From: Bradyrhizobium sp. LHD-71
Lineage (GTDB): Bacteria > Pseudomonadota > Alphaproteobacteria > Rhizobiales > Xanthobacteraceae
Direction: 5' to 3'
Length of the DNA stretch: 64,000 bases
Assembly: GCF_031157255.1 (NCBI RefSeq)
Contig: NZ_JAVIFX010000001.1
Location: 62,001 to 126,000 of the forward strand
The notes under the pieces were generated by a model. It was not told the DNA's origin. It was given only the letters and a program-made list of their open reading frames with translations, and made no database searches. The translations under genes and the position numbers were made by a program. Of the stretch, positions 46,223 to 55,234 are shown piece by piece. The stretch's first letter is position 1, and the number at the start of each line of letters is the position of its first letter.

Positions 46223-46951
46223 GTGCTTTCTAAACTCAAGGATCTGGCCGCAGGCGCGATGAAAAGCGTCAGCGGACAGTTCGCGACCGCCGCCGGCGCA
46301 ATCGCCGATCTCGCCGCTAGTCTTGCCAATCGCGCGGCGGCGGCCGCTGATCTAGGCCGCATTCTCGATATCATTGACATGGTTCCGGGCGTGAATTTCG
46401 ACAAACCGGAGCTCGATGCCGACTATCTCAATACGTTGCTGATTGCGGTGCAGATGGGCGAGCTTACGCTGGCCATACATTACCGGCAGCAAACCGAAGC
46501 CAGCGTGGTGCGCCTGCATTCCATCGCAACGGACGAGGCCAATGCGCTAACCGCCTCGGACAACAAATTTTCCTCGAAGACCCTGATCACCGGTGACGGC
46601 GACAAACCCGCCATCCAGATGCTGATGAACGCCGAGCATTTGGCGAAAAATTACCGGCACGTTTCCGCCGATACGCTGATCAACGCATTGGCCTTCCCGA
46701 TCGAGAATGTCAAAGGCGGCTTCCTCATCGCCAAACCGTTTCGTGCGATCGCGCGACCAATCGCCGGCTGGCTGCTCAACATTATTTTCGACCAGGGCGA
46801 AAACCTGCACCGGCGCTTCCTTGGCAATCGCGGCGAACATCAACCCCAGCTACCTTCGCCGCCTGCGGACACGGAACGGGCCGATGCGGCGCGCACCTCA
46901 AGAATGTTGGAAGACGACCAAGTTGATAAGCCGCGTGTGGACATGCAGTAA
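46223..46951 (+). CDS. Unrecognised protein, 242 residues, inserted between era and recO
   Basis: I do not recognise this protein. It starts with GTG after GGGGCTGG. The first 45 residues form an alanine-rich helix (LKDLAAGAMKSVSGQFATAAGAIADLAASLANRAAAAADL), followed by a polar domain with DMVPGVNFDKPELDADYLNTLLIAVQMGELTLAIHYRQQ, and a mildly hydrophobic stretch near 180-195 (ARPIAGWLLNIIF). The C-terminal 40 residues are charged and probably disordered. No signal peptide is obvious. It runs opposite to the era-recO pair it separates and has weaker GC bias than its neighbours, which suggests later acquisition. Codon-position bias supports a real gene. Confidence 0.6.
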   Translation: MLSKLKDLAAGAMKSVSGQFATAAGAIADLAASLANRAAAAADLGRILDIIDMVPGVNFDKPELDADYLNTLLIAVQMGELTLAIHYRQQTEASVVRLHSIATDEANALTASDNKFSSKTLITGDGDKPAIQMLMNAEHLAKNYRHVSADTLINALAFPIENVKGGFLIAKPFRAIARPIAGWLLNIIFDQGENLHRRFLGNRGEHQPQLPSPPADTERADAARTSRMLEDDQVDKPRVDMQ

Positions 46952-46985
46952 ATGCGCGTAGCCTATCGGCACTGATGGCGCGAAC

Positions 46986-47036
46986 GGCGAATGACGGATG
47001 GAGTTTCATTCTCCATTGCGCTACTCGCCATTCGCC
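46986..47036. terminator. Nested hairpin between the unrecognised gene and era
   Basis: The outer arms GGCGAATG and CATTCGCC enclose inner arms ATGGAG and CTCCAT. The structure lies between two convergent genes, 35 bases after one stop and 15 bases beyond the other, and probably separates their transcripts. Confidence 0.5.
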
Positions 47037-47050
47037 ACAGTAACGCCGCC

Positions 47051-47962
47051 TCACTCCTTCGGAAATTCCAGTCCCATCTCGCGGTAGCGGTCGGGGTCGT
47101 CGCCCCAGTTTTCGCGGACCTTCACGAACAGGAACAGGTGCACCGGGTGGCCGACGATTTCGGCGAGTTCGGCTCGCGCGTCGGCGCCGATCGCCTTGAT
47201 CGTTGCGCCGGCCTTGCCGAGCACGATCTTCCGCTGGCTCTCGCGCTCCACATAGATCGTCTGCTCGATCCGCACCGAGCCATCCTTGCGCTCGGTGTAG
47301 GCTTCCGTCTCCACCGTCGACTGATACGGCAGCTCCTGATGCAGCTTGCGGTAGATCTTCTCGCGGGTGATCTCGGCTGCAAGATGCCGCATCGGTGCGT
47401 CCGACATCTGGTCTTCCGGGTAGAGAAACGGTCCCTCCGGCACAGCTTGGGCCAGCGCCGACCGCAGGTCCGCGACGCCGTCGCCGGAAATCGCCGCGAT
47501 CATGAACGTCGCCTGGAAGGCGAGCCGCTCATTGGCGCGCTGCGCCAGGGCGAGCAGCGTGTCGCGCGCCACCGTGTCGATCTTGTTGATCACCAGGAAT
47601 TTCGGTTGCTTCACCTGGGCCAGCCTGTCGAAGACCGCTTCCGCTTCCTCGTCGATACCCTTTCGCGCATCGAGCAGGAGGCAGACGAGATCGGCGTCAT
47701 GCGCGCCGCTCCAGGCCGTCGTCACCATGGCGCGGTCGAGGCGCCGCTTCGGCGCAAAGATGCCGGGCGTATCGACCAGGATGAGCTGCGACCTGTCCTC
47801 GATGACGATGCCGCGGATCAGCGCGCGCGTGGTCTGCACCTTCTTCGAGACAATCGTCACCTTCGAGCCGACCAGCGCATTGACCAGCGTCGATTTGCCG
47901 ACATTCGGCGCGCCGATCAGCGCCACGAAGCCGCAGCGTGTGCCGCCTCCGGCCTCAACCAT
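47051..47962 (-). CDS. era: GTPase Era
   Basis: Era binds 16S rRNA and couples ribosome assembly to the cell cycle. The 303-residue protein has G1 GAPNVGKS (17-24), G2 around TTRALIRGI, G3 DTPG (64-67) and G4 NKID (126-129), and a C-terminal KH domain with IVLGKAGATIKAIGADARAELAE. Its start overlaps the rnc stop by eight bases. Confidence 0.97.
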   Translation of the reverse strand: MVEAGGGTRCGFVALIGAPNVGKSTLVNALVGSKVTIVSKKVQTTRALIRGIVIEDRSQLILVDTPGIFAPKRRLDRAMVTTAWSGAHDADLVCLLLDARKGIDEEAEAVFDRLAQVKQPKFLVINKIDTVARDTLLALAQRANERLAFQATFMIAAISGDGVADLRSALAQAVPEGPFLYPEDQMSDAPMRHLAAEITREKIYRKLHQELPYQSTVETEAYTERKDGSVRIEQTIYVERESQRKIVLGKAGATIKAIGADARAELAEIVGHPVHLFLFVKVRENWGDDPDRYREMGLEFPKE

Positions 47963-48839
47963 CGGTGTTGATGCCCGGCACGCCCTCGCGCCTCAGAAAC
48001 GCCAGCGCAGCGGCCTTTTCTGCGGCGCGCTTGCTGCTGCCGAGGCCTTCGGCGGCATCCATGCCCGGCAATTCCACGGCCACGCGGAATTTCGGATCAT
48101 GATGCGGTCCCGTCCGCTCCACCTCGCGGTAGGTCGGCGTCGGCAAGCCCTTGCCCTGCGCCCACTCCTGCAGGACGGTTTTCGCATCGCGCAGCGCCCG
48201 CATCGGCTTGCGCAGCCGGTCACCCCATGCGCGCTCGATCATCTTGGCCGCGGCCGGATAGCCGCCGTCGAGGAAGACCGCGCCGATCACTGCCTCGCAG
48301 ATATCGCCAAGCACCGAACGGCGCAGCCGCTCGCTCGCATCGCCTGCGCCGACTGCTCCGAGCTTGACCGCCTCGAGCAGGCCCATGCCTTCGGCGACCT
48401 GCGCGCATGTTTCACGGCGCACGAGATCGGACAGGCGCTTCGACAGCTCGCCCTCGTCGGCGTTCGGATAGGCGCGAAACAGCATGTCCGAGACGACAAG
48501 GCCCAGCACATGGTCCCCTAGGAATTCGAGGCGCTGGTAGCTGCCCGACCGCTCGGCGGGATTCCGCAAGGCCGACACATGCGTCAGCGCCGTCGTCAGC
48601 AGCGCCGGATTGGCGAAGACGTGACCGATCTGCTCCTCGACCGCCTTCGCCTTCCGGCGCAGGTTCTTCTTCCGGTTCTTCGACTTGGCGGTCTTCTTGC
48701 TGGGGGCCTTGACGGGCTTCGCCGGCGCTGCCTCGTGCCCGCCCTCCGTCTCAACCGACTTCTTGGCCACACGGGGCGTGCGTGCTCGCGTCGGGCTCTT
48801 TTCGCCCGCAGCGATATCGCCCGGCAGTTCGTCGTTCAT
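47955..48839 (-). CDS. rnc: Ribonuclease III
   Basis: RNase III cleaves double-stranded RNA and processes rRNA. The signature RLEFLGDHVLGLVVSDML begins at residue 103; a second catalytic acidic site is in GDICEAVIGAVFLDGG, and a double-stranded RNA-binding domain ends the protein. Compared with the usual 225-residue enzyme, this 294-residue protein carries an extra basic N-terminal region of about 65 residues rich in lysine and alanine (PAKPVKAPSKKTAKSKNRKK). The ATG overlaps the lepB stop (ATGA), which supports this start and makes the extension real. Confidence 0.95.
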   Translation of the reverse strand: MNDELPGDIAAGEKSPTRARTPRVAKKSVETEGGHEAAPAKPVKAPSKKTAKSKNRKKNLRRKAKAVEEQIGHVFANPALLTTALTHVSALRNPAERSGSYQRLEFLGDHVLGLVVSDMLFRAYPNADEGELSKRLSDLVRRETCAQVAEGMGLLEAVKLGAVGAGDASERLRRSVLGDICEAVIGAVFLDGGYPAAAKMIERAWGDRLRKPMRALRDAKTVLQEWAQGKGLPTPTYREVERTGPHHDPKFRVAVELPGMDAAEGLGSSKRAAEKAAALAFLRREGVPGINTDG

Positions 48840-49594
48840 CGCACGATGGTGAACAGCCGATTCCAGCGCACGGCAAACGGCCAGCGCCAGACTTGCCACG
48901 CCTGTTCACCCTCGGCGATGGAGAAGAAGATCAGCTGCGCCCGACCAATCAGGTTCTCGGACGGCACATAGCCGACCGCCGACAGCACGCGGCTGTCGGT
49001 GGAGTTGTCGCGATTATCGCCCATCATGAAGAAATGGCCGGCGGGAACGACATATTCGATGGTGTTGTCGTAGAAGCCGTTGTCGACGCAATCGAGCGCC
49101 TCATAGCTCACGCCGTTCGGCAGCGTCTCCTTCCAGCGCTTCACGCGGGAGATCGCATCCGAGCCGCACGGATCCTCGCCGATGAAGTCTGGCATCCGCT
49201 CGCGCGGCACCGCGCGGCCGTTGATGTGCAGTACGCCGTCGCGCATCTGCACGCGGTCGCCCGGCAGGCCGATCACCCGCTTGATGTAATCGGTCGAGTC
49301 GTCCTTCGGCAGGCGGAACACGACGATGTCGCCGCGATTGGGGTCAGAGCCGAAGATCCGGCCCGAGAACAGCGGTGGCGAGAACGGGATCGAATAATGG
49401 CTGTAGCCGTAGGAGTATTTCGAGACGAACAGGTAATCGCCGACCAGGAGCGTCGCCTTCATCGAGCCGGACGGAATGTTGAACGGCTGGAACAGGAAGG
49501 TTCGGATCACCAGCGCAATAATCAGCGCATGAACAACGACGCGAATCGTTTCACCGATGCCGCTTTCGGATTTGGCCCCAGACGTCACGCTCAT
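48836..49594 (-). CDS. lepB: Signal peptidase I
   Basis: LepB cleaves Sec signal peptides at the outer face of the inner membrane. The 252-residue protein has one N-terminal membrane helix (VVVHALIIALVIRTFLF), the catalytic serine S44 in PSGSM, the catalytic lysine K105 in YIKRVIGLPGD, and the late box GDNRDNSTDSR. The start is at MSVTSGAKSESG after GGAATAGAG; the longer open frame has no extra domain. It is coupled to rnc. Confidence 0.96.
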   Translation of the reverse strand: MSVTSGAKSESGIGETIRVVVHALIIALVIRTFLFQPFNIPSGSMKATLLVGDYLFVSKYSYGYSHYSIPFSPPLFSGRIFGSDPNRGDIVVFRLPKDDSTDYIKRVIGLPGDRVQMRDGVLHINGRAVPRERMPDFIGEDPCGSDAISRVKRWKETLPNGVSYEALDCVDNGFYDNTIEYVVPAGHFFMMGDNRDNSTDSRVLSAVGYVPSENLIGRAQLIFFSIAEGEQAWQVWRWPFAVRWNRLFTIVR

Positions 49595-49779
49595 CTCTAT
49601 TCCATTGCCGGTCGGAAGCGGCTCGAAGCACCCCGCGCACTCATAGACGGTTGCGCCGGGCGGCGCAATCAAAGGGCGGCGGAAAACACTCCAATCGCTT
49701 GAAAATACTGAAAGATTCGATCGCTCGCGCGGTGGATGACGGTCGTCCCGGCGATGCGGCGACTCAGGGGAACGAACGC

Positions 49780-50205
49780 TTAAGTGTCAGCCTTGCCTGC
49801 GACCGTCGCCGAAATTATGACGAAAGCTTGGGCAAGCGGCCAATCATCGGTGATCGAGAGGTCAATTTGCGCAATATGGCCCGGCGGCGTCAGCTTTTTT
49901 AGCCGTTCCAGCGCCCCGCCGGTCAGGGCCATGGAGGGCTTGCCGCCCCTTAAGTTGACCACCCCCATGTCGCGCCACCAGACGCCCTGGCGTATGCCGG
50001 TGCCCAGCGCCTTCGAACAGGCCTCCTTGGCGGCGAAACGTTTGGCATAGGTTGCGACATAGTTCCGGGCATTGGCCGAGCGGCGCTCGGCCTTCGCCCG
50101 TTCCTGATCGGTGAAGATGCGACCGAGGAAGCGCTCGCCGTGCCGCGCGATCACTTTTTCGACACGACGGATATCGATCAGGTCGGAGCCGATGCCGATA
50201 ATCAT
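49780..50205 (-). CDS. acpS: Holo-[acyl-carrier-protein] synthase
   Basis: AcpS moves phosphopantetheine from CoA to acyl carrier protein. The 141-residue protein starts [17 protein letters not shown] with the Mg-binding aspartate D8, and has the second ligand in [16 protein letters not shown]. The start overlaps the pdxJ stop by ATGA. About 185 bases separate it from lepB. Confidence 0.96.
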   Translation of the reverse strand: MIIGIGSDLIDIRRVEKVIARHGERFLGRIFTDQERAKAERRSANARNYVATYAKRFAAKEACSKALGTGIRQGVWWRDMGVVNLRGGKPSMALTGGALERLKKLTPPGHIAQIDLSITDDWPLAQAFVIISATVAGKADT

Positions 50206-50969
50206 GGGGTTCGCTCAAGAGCGGCGCGGCCGCGGTCCATCGCCGCGCGCATGTCGCGAACGGTCTGCGCAAGGCCGACGAACACCGCTTCGCCCATCAT
50301 GAAGTGACCGATGTTCAATTCGACGATCTCCGGCAGCGACGCGATCTTTTCCGCGGTCTCATAGTCGAGCCCGTGCCCGGCATGGACTTCCAACCCTGCG
50401 GATTTCGCGAGCGTCGCGCCGGCGACGATCCGCCGCCACTCGGCTTCGGCCCGCGCCTCTTCGCCCGCAGCGACCGCCTCGCACCAGGCGCCGACGTGGA
50501 TTTCGATCACTGGCGCGCCGGCCCGTGCCGCCGCCTCGATCTGTGCGGGATCGGCGCTGATGAACAGCGACACCCGGACGCCGGCGTCCTTGAACCTCGC
50601 GATCACCGGCACCAGCGCATTGTGCTGACCGAGAACGTCGAGACCGCCCTCCGTCGTGATCTCCTGTCGGCGCTCCGGCACGAGGCACACCGCGTGCGGC
50701 TTCGTCTTCAGCGCGATGGCGACCATCTCATCGGTCACCGCCATCTCGAAGTTCAAAGGCTTGGAGATGGCGGCCTTGAGCCGCGCCATGTCGTCGTCGC
50801 GGATATGCCGGCGATCCTCTCGCAGATGCGCGGTGATGCCGTCGGCGCCCGCCTCGATTGCGAGCAGCGCCGCGCGCACGGGATCGGGCTTGTCGATGGC
50901 GCGCGCGTTGCGCAACGTTGCGACATGATCGACGTTGACTCCGAGGCGGAGCGGCAGAACTGGCGGCAT
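50202..50969 (-). CDS. pdxJ: Pyridoxine 5'-phosphate synthase
   Basis: PdxJ closes the pyridine ring from 1-deoxyxylulose phosphate and aminoacetone phosphate in vitamin B6 synthesis. The 255-residue TIM barrel shows [49 protein letters not shown] and [13 protein letters not shown], all with the usual active-site residues (H, E, H). I use the ATG with GGAAA upstream, not the GTG four codons earlier. Confidence 0.96.
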   Translation of the reverse strand: MPPVLPLRLGVNVDHVATLRNARAIDKPDPVRAALLAIEAGADGITAHLREDRRHIRDDDMARLKAAISKPLNFEMAVTDEMVAIALKTKPHAVCLVPERRQEITTEGGLDVLGQHNALVPVIARFKDAGVRVSLFISADPAQIEAAARAGAPVIEIHVGAWCEAVAAGEEARAEAEWRRIVAGATLAKSAGLEVHAGHGLDYETAEKIASLPEIVELNIGHFMMGEAVFVGLAQTVRDMRAAMDRGRAALERTP

Positions 50970-51051
50970 CGAAATTTCCACTCGTTAGCTTTCCGCGCAC
51001 CTGTCGCAGACCGTCATCACGTTTGCGGAAGACGCGTGGACGGCAGAAGGA

Positions 51052-53340
51052 TCAGCCATTGACGCGCTCGACCCGCGCGACCACGGCCTTGGCGCGCAGC
51101 TGCGCAATGATGGCATTGAGATGCTTGAGGTCATAGACCTCAAGATCGATGGTGAGCTCGGTGAAATCCGGCGAGCGCCGGCTCATGTGAATGTGATCGA
51201 TATTGCCGTCATGCTCGGCGATCACGGTGGCGACCTGCGCAAGACTGCCCGGCTCGTTCACTTGCTGCACGAACAGCCGCGCCGGAAACCGCTGCGGCGT
51301 CGATTCGTCGACGTCCCAGCGCACGTCCAGCCAGCGCGAGGGCATCTCCTCGAAATCCTTCAGCGCCGGCGACTGGATCGGGTAGATGGTGATCCCCTCG
51401 CCCGGCGTGACGATGCCGACAATCCGGTCGCCGGGCACCGCGCCGCCGTTCGGCGCAAATCGCACCGGCAGGTCGGTGTTGATGCCGCGGACCGGGATCG
51501 CGTTCTGCGGGTGTGTCGCGGCCTTGGCCGCTGTTGCGGTAACCTTCGACTTCTTCGCTCCACCAGGCACGAAGCGCGCGACCCGCTCTTCCTTGTAATC
51601 CGGATACATCGCCCGCGCCACGTCGGCGGCTTTCATCTCGCCGCGGCCGACCGCTGCCATGACGTCGTCGATCGAGGCGCGCGCCAGCCGCGGCAGTGCG
51701 CCTTTCAGCTTGTCGTCGGCGTAGTCCATCTTGGCACGCTGAAACAGCCGCTCGACAATCCGCCGGCCGAGGCCTGCGTACTGATCGCGGATCGCGGCGC
51801 GGGTCGCCCGGCGGATTGCGGCTTTCGCCTTGCCAGTGACGGCGAGCTGCTCCCAGGCGGCCGGCGGCGCCGATTGTGCCGGCGAGGTCATGATCTCGAC
51901 CTCGTCGCCGTTCTGAAGCTCCGACGCGAGCGGCGCGAACTTGCCGTTGATCTTGCAGCCGACCGCGCTGGTGCCAACGTCGGTGTGCACCGCGTAGGCG
52001 AAGTCGATGGCGTTGGCCTTGCGCGGCAGCGCGATCAGCTTGCCCTTCGGAGTGAAGCAGAACACCTGATCATGAAACAGCTCGAGCTTCGTATGCTCGA
52101 GAAACTCCTCCGGGTTGAGGCCTTCGGCCAGAACCTCGATCGTATGCCGCAACCAGGCATAGGCGTTGGATTCGCGCTTGAGCAGCTCGGTCGGCGAGCC
52201 GATCCCGTCCTTGTACAGCGCGTGCGCCGCGATACCGAGTTCGGCGATCTCGTCCATCTCGCGCGTGCGGATCTGCAGCTCGACGCGTTGATTGCCAGGG
52301 CCGATCACCGTGGTGTGAATCGAACGATAGTCGTTCTGCTTGGGCGTCGAGATGTAATCCTTGAAACGCCCGGGAACGACCGGCCAGGCCGTGTGGACGA
52401 TGCCGAGCGCGCGGTAGCAGTCCTCGACGCTGTCGACGATCACGCGAAAGCCGAAGATGTCCGACAGTTGTTCGAAGCCGACCGACTTCCGCTCCATCTT
52501 GGTCCAGATCGAAAAGGCGCGCTTGCGCCGTCCCTTGATCTGGGCCGTCATGTGGTGGTTCGCGAGGTTTGACAGCAACTGGCTTTCGATTTCGCCGATC
52601 AGATTGCGGTTGCGCTCAGCGAGGGAATTCAGCCGTTCGGTGACCACTGCATACGCGCCGGGATCGAGCACGCGGAAAGCCAGGTCCTCGAGCTCCTCGC
52701 GCATTTCCTGCATGCCCATGCGGCCGGCGAGCGGCGCATAGATGTCGAGCGTCTCTTCGGCAATGCGCTGGCGCGAGGCCTGCGGCACGAACTCCAGGGT
52801 ACGCATGTTGTGCAGCCGGTCGGCGAGCTTGACCAGCAGCACACGCACGTCGTCGGCGATCGCGAGCAACAGCTTGCGCAGATTTTCGGCTTGCTTGGCC
52901 TCGCGCGTGACGAGGTCGAGCTTTTTCAGCTTGGTGAGGCCTTCGACCAGATGGCCGATCTCGGGACCGAAAAGCTGGTCGATCTCGCCCCGGGTAGCCT
53001 CGGTATCCTCGATCGTGTCGTGCAGAAGCGCTGCAGCGATCGTCGCATCGTCGAGCTTCAGATTGGTCAGGATGGCTGCGACTTCGAGCGGGTGCGAAAA
53101 GTAAGGATCACCAGAGGCACGCGTCTGCTCGCCATGCGCGCGCATGGCGTACACATACGCACGATTGAGCAGGTCCTCGTCGGTGTCGGGGTTGTAGGCG
53201 CGGACACGATCGACAAGATCGTACTGTCGCATCATGGGACCGCGCGCCGCGCCAGCCCTCCTGTTTGCGGCAGGCGGCGCCTCCGCGACCGTGCCGGCCG
53301 CGGCTTCCATCTGTTTCGATCTGTGGCGTCCGACCGCCAT
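51052..53340 (-). CDS. rel: Bifunctional (p)ppGpp synthetase/hydrolase (RelA/SpoT)
   Basis: The single long RSH protein of alphaproteobacteria, 762 residues. The HD hydrolase domain shows YFSHPLEVAAIL and LLHDTIEDT; the synthetase domain shows GRRKRAFSIWTKMERKSVGFEQLSDIFGFRVIV and YRSIHTTVIGPGNQRVELQIRT; then a TGS domain (FTPKGKLIALPRKANAIDFAYAVHTDVG) and a C-terminal ACT domain (RLFVQQVNEPGSLAQVATVIAEHDGNI). Both activities look intact. The start at MAVGRHRSKQM matches relatives; the frame is open 34 codons further upstream across a perfect hairpin. Confidence 0.95.
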   Translation of the reverse strand: MAVGRHRSKQMEAAAGTVAEAPPAANRRAGAARGPMMRQYDLVDRVRAYNPDTDEDLLNRAYVYAMRAHGEQTRASGDPYFSHPLEVAAILTNLKLDDATIAAALLHDTIEDTEATRGEIDQLFGPEIGHLVEGLTKLKKLDLVTREAKQAENLRKLLLAIADDVRVLLVKLADRLHNMRTLEFVPQASRQRIAEETLDIYAPLAGRMGMQEMREELEDLAFRVLDPGAYAVVTERLNSLAERNRNLIGEIESQLLSNLANHHMTAQIKGRRKRAFSIWTKMERKSVGFEQLSDIFGFRVIVDSVEDCYRALGIVHTAWPVVPGRFKDYISTPKQNDYRSIHTTVIGPGNQRVELQIRTREMDEIAELGIAAHALYKDGIGSPTELLKRESNAYAWLRHTIEVLAEGLNPEEFLEHTKLELFHDQVFCFTPKGKLIALPRKANAIDFAYAVHTDVGTSAVGCKINGKFAPLASELQNGDEVEIMTSPAQSAPPAAWEQLAVTGKAKAAIRRATRAAIRDQYAGLGRRIVERLFQRAKMDYADDKLKGALPRLARASIDDVMAAVGRGEMKAADVARAMYPDYKEERVARFVPGGAKKSKVTATAAKAATHPQNAIPVRGINTDLPVRFAPNGGAVPGDRIVGIVTPGEGITIYPIQSPALKDFEEMPSRWLDVRWDVDESTPQRFPARLFVQQVNEPGSLAQVATVIAEHDGNIDHIHMSRRSPDFTELTIDLEVYDLKHLNAIIAQLRAKAVVARVERVNG

Positions 53341-53363
53341 GAAGCTCGCCTCGTGGTCCCCTG

Positions 53364-53385
53364 GAATGGCCGCCAGCGGCCATTC
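53364..53385 (-). promoter_or_regulatory. Perfect hairpin in the rel leader
   Basis: GAATGGCCGC and GCGGCCATTC flank two bases, so the RNA forms an extremely stable stem, 23 bases before the rel start. It could slow initiation or act as an RNA-processing or protein-binding site. It is not followed by T residues, so it is not an intrinsic terminator. Confidence 0.5.
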
Positions 53386-53575
53386 GGAAAAAGGGAGACG
53401 GCCCTCAGCCTCGCGCGGGCTCAAGGAGGCAGCATGCGGCAAAGCGGGGGTCCGAATACCTCAATATCGCGCCAGTTCCCCTGAACCGCAAGTAAACAGC
53501 CCAAAATATCAATAAAAGCAAAGGCTCCGGACCACGCAGGCTGGCCAAACACCCAGCGAAAAAGGCCGGACCAGG

Positions 53576-53606
53576 CCAGATCTTTCCAAACCCAGATCTT
53601 TCCAAA
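53576..53606. repeat. 15-bp tandem repeat upstream of the rpoZ terminator
   Basis: CCAGATCTTTCCAAA occurs twice, 16 bases apart (53576-53590 and 53592-53606). Each unit contains AGATCT. It looks like a recent local duplication just downstream of the rpoZ terminator in the direction of transcription. Confidence 0.6.
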
Positions 53607-53609
53607 ACA

Positions 53610-53634
53610 AAGGCCCGGAGGTCGTCCGGGCCTT
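53610..53634 (-). terminator. Intrinsic terminator of rpoZ
   Basis: AAGGCCCGGA and TCCGGGCCTT form a perfect ten-pair stem with a five-base loop. On the reverse strand it is followed by TTGTTTTGG and lies 26 bases after the rpoZ stop. Confidence 0.8.
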
Positions 53635-53660
53635 GTCCGATTGCCAAGCTGGGTGCCGGC

Positions 53661-54053
53661 TTATTCGTCCTCTTCCGGCTGCTCTTCCGGAGGGGTGAGA
53701 CCTTCGAGACCCTTGAGGAGCTCTTCCTCGGTCATGCGCTCGACCGCAATTTCGGTGTCGTCGGCATCGACGCTCGCGCCCGAGGAGCCGATCAGCGGCA
53801 CCGTATCGGGTTCCGGCTCGTCGACCTCAACGAAGCGCTGCAGCGAGTGAACGAGTTCCTCGCGCAAGTCCTCCGGCGAGATCGTCGTCTCGGCGATCTC
53901 GCGCAAGGACACCACCGGGTTCTTGTCGTTATCGCGATCAATCGTCAGTTGCGAACCAGACGAGATCATGCGCGCACGATGCGCGGCAAGCAAAACCAGG
54001 TCGAATCGGTTGTCGACCTTATCAATGCAATCTTCCACAGTGACGCGCGCCAT
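53661..54053 (-). CDS. rpoZ: RNA polymerase omega subunit
   Basis: Omega binds the beta' subunit and supports polymerase assembly and ppGpp response. The 130-residue protein has [33 protein letters not shown] and [11 protein letters not shown], and the acidic C-terminal tail typical of alphaproteobacteria. It precedes rel, a common pairing of the ppGpp synthetase with a ppGpp-site subunit. Confidence 0.96.
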   Translation of the reverse strand: MARVTVEDCIDKVDNRFDLVLLAAHRARMISSGSQLTIDRDNDKNPVVSLREIAETTISPEDLREELVHSLQRFVEVDEPEPDTVPLIGSSGASVDADDTEIAVERMTEEELLKGLEGLTPPEEQPEEDE

Positions 54054-54387
54054 CGCTGATGCTCCGAAATCAATGGGAAATGGATGTCGTTTCGGCGCTA
54101 GTTATAGCTCCATGAGCGGGATCGCAAGGACAAATTGCAATAGCGCCTTAAACTTGGCTTGATTTGCGAGCACAAACCAAGGGTTGCTGCGGAATCGCGC
54201 GGTGAGGTGCAGTTAATTCGACTTAAGTTTGCAACACCGGTTTCCGCTTTTCGGATTTTGGGTATCCGACAGCCGCTCTGCGTTTGCCGCGTTGCAATCT
54301 TTCTGGCGATCTGCTTGACCGGCCAAGAAACGAGCGGTGTGAGCCGCGACAACAATGCTCACGACAAACTCCAGGTGCGAGACCTTA
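54054..54387. other. Divergent intergenic interval between rpoZ and the NYN gene
   Basis: About 334 bases, AT-richer than the genes, and expected to hold promoters for both directions. No coding frame, tRNA or strong hairpin was seen. I could not fix a -35/-10 pair with confidence. Confidence 0.45.
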
Positions 54388-55029
54388 ATGCCTACCACAA
54401 CCCACAAGATTGCGCTGTTTATTGATGGAGCCAATCTTTACGCCACTGCAAAGACACTTGGATTTGATATCGACTACAAGAAACTGCTCAAGGAATTTCA
54501 AGGTCGCGGCACGCTGCTTCGCGCGTTTTACTACACAGCCATCATCGAAGATCAGGAGTATTCGTCGATCCGTCCGCTGATCGACTGGCTCGACTACAAT
54601 GGCTACACCGTCGTCACCAAAGCGACGAAGGAATTCATCGACCAGACTGGCCGCCGCAAGATCAAGGGCAATATGGACATCGAACTCGCGGTCGATGCGA
54701 TGGAACTCGCCGAGCACGTGGACGAGATCGTGCTGTTTTCCGGCGACGGCGATTTCCGCTCGCTGGTCGAGGCCGTGCAGCGCCGCGGCGTTCGTGTCAC
54801 CGTCATCTCCACCATTTCGACGCAGCCGCCGATGATCGCCGACGAGCTGCGCCGGCAGGCGGACGTGTTCGCCGATCTTGTCACGCTGCAGTCCAGGATC
54901 GGCCGCGATCCCTCCGAGCGGCCGGAGCGTGCACCGCGCGAACCCCGCCACACGCCCCAGTTCCTGCAGCGAAGCACGGTCACGCCACGCGGCACGAGCC
55001 CGGACGAGGACGACTTCGACGACCGCTAG
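54388..55029 (+). CDS. NYN domain protein (LabA/DUF88 family, PIN-like nuclease)
   Basis: A 213-residue protein with a PIN-like NYN domain. The acidic metal-site residues are visible in IALFIDGANLYATAK, GNMDIELAVDAMELA and LFSGDGDFRSLVEAV, in the order usual for the LabA/DUF88 family. The C-terminal 40 residues are charged and probably disordered. The chosen ATG follows a non-homologous stretch of eleven codons in the longer reading. Such proteins probably cut RNA; the substrate is unknown. It is divergent from rpoZ. Confidence 0.9.
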   Translation: MPTTTHKIALFIDGANLYATAKTLGFDIDYKKLLKEFQGRGTLLRAFYYTAIIEDQEYSSIRPLIDWLDYNGYTVVTKATKEFIDQTGRRKIKGNMDIELAVDAMELAEHVDEIVLFSGDGDFRSLVEAVQRRGVRVTVISTISTQPPMIADELRRQADVFADLVTLQSRIGRDPSERPERAPREPRHTPQFLQRSTVTPRGTSPDEDDFDDR

Positions 55030-55092
55030 TCGCGAGGGAGTCTAAGCCTCGGAGCAGCGTGGCGCTGCGTGCTGCCTTCGAACGTCAAGTTC

Positions 55093-55116
55093 AAGAGGGG
55101 CCTTGGCGTCCCTCTT
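55093..55116 (+). terminator. Probable terminator after the NYN gene
   Basis: AAGAGGG and CCCTCTT flank ten bases, 63 bases after the stop, followed by CGTTCTGACCTTT. The T-run is interrupted. Confidence 0.45.
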
Positions 55117-55234
55117 CGTTCTGACCTTTGCAGAGGAAGTTGCCGCAAAATAACGCGAAGACGCCGTGAGCGCTCGACGGTCGGCCGCTTCACGGTTTTC
55201 GCCTGAGCGGCCGAAGTTCGTGTAAGACCTTCGC

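Larger units (their letters stand above)
53341..53660. other. Intergenic interval between rpoZ and rel
   Basis: About 320 bases without a gene. It holds a perfect inverted repeat close to the rel start, a 15-bp tandem repeat, and the rpoZ terminator, each listed separately. The rel promoter should lie in the AT-richer part around 53480-53520. Confidence 0.5.

Noticed and set aside
51121-52572. A 483-codon forward open frame opposite rel
   Set aside because: Antisense of the ACT, TGS and synthetase domains of rel; composition is typical of a mirror frame.
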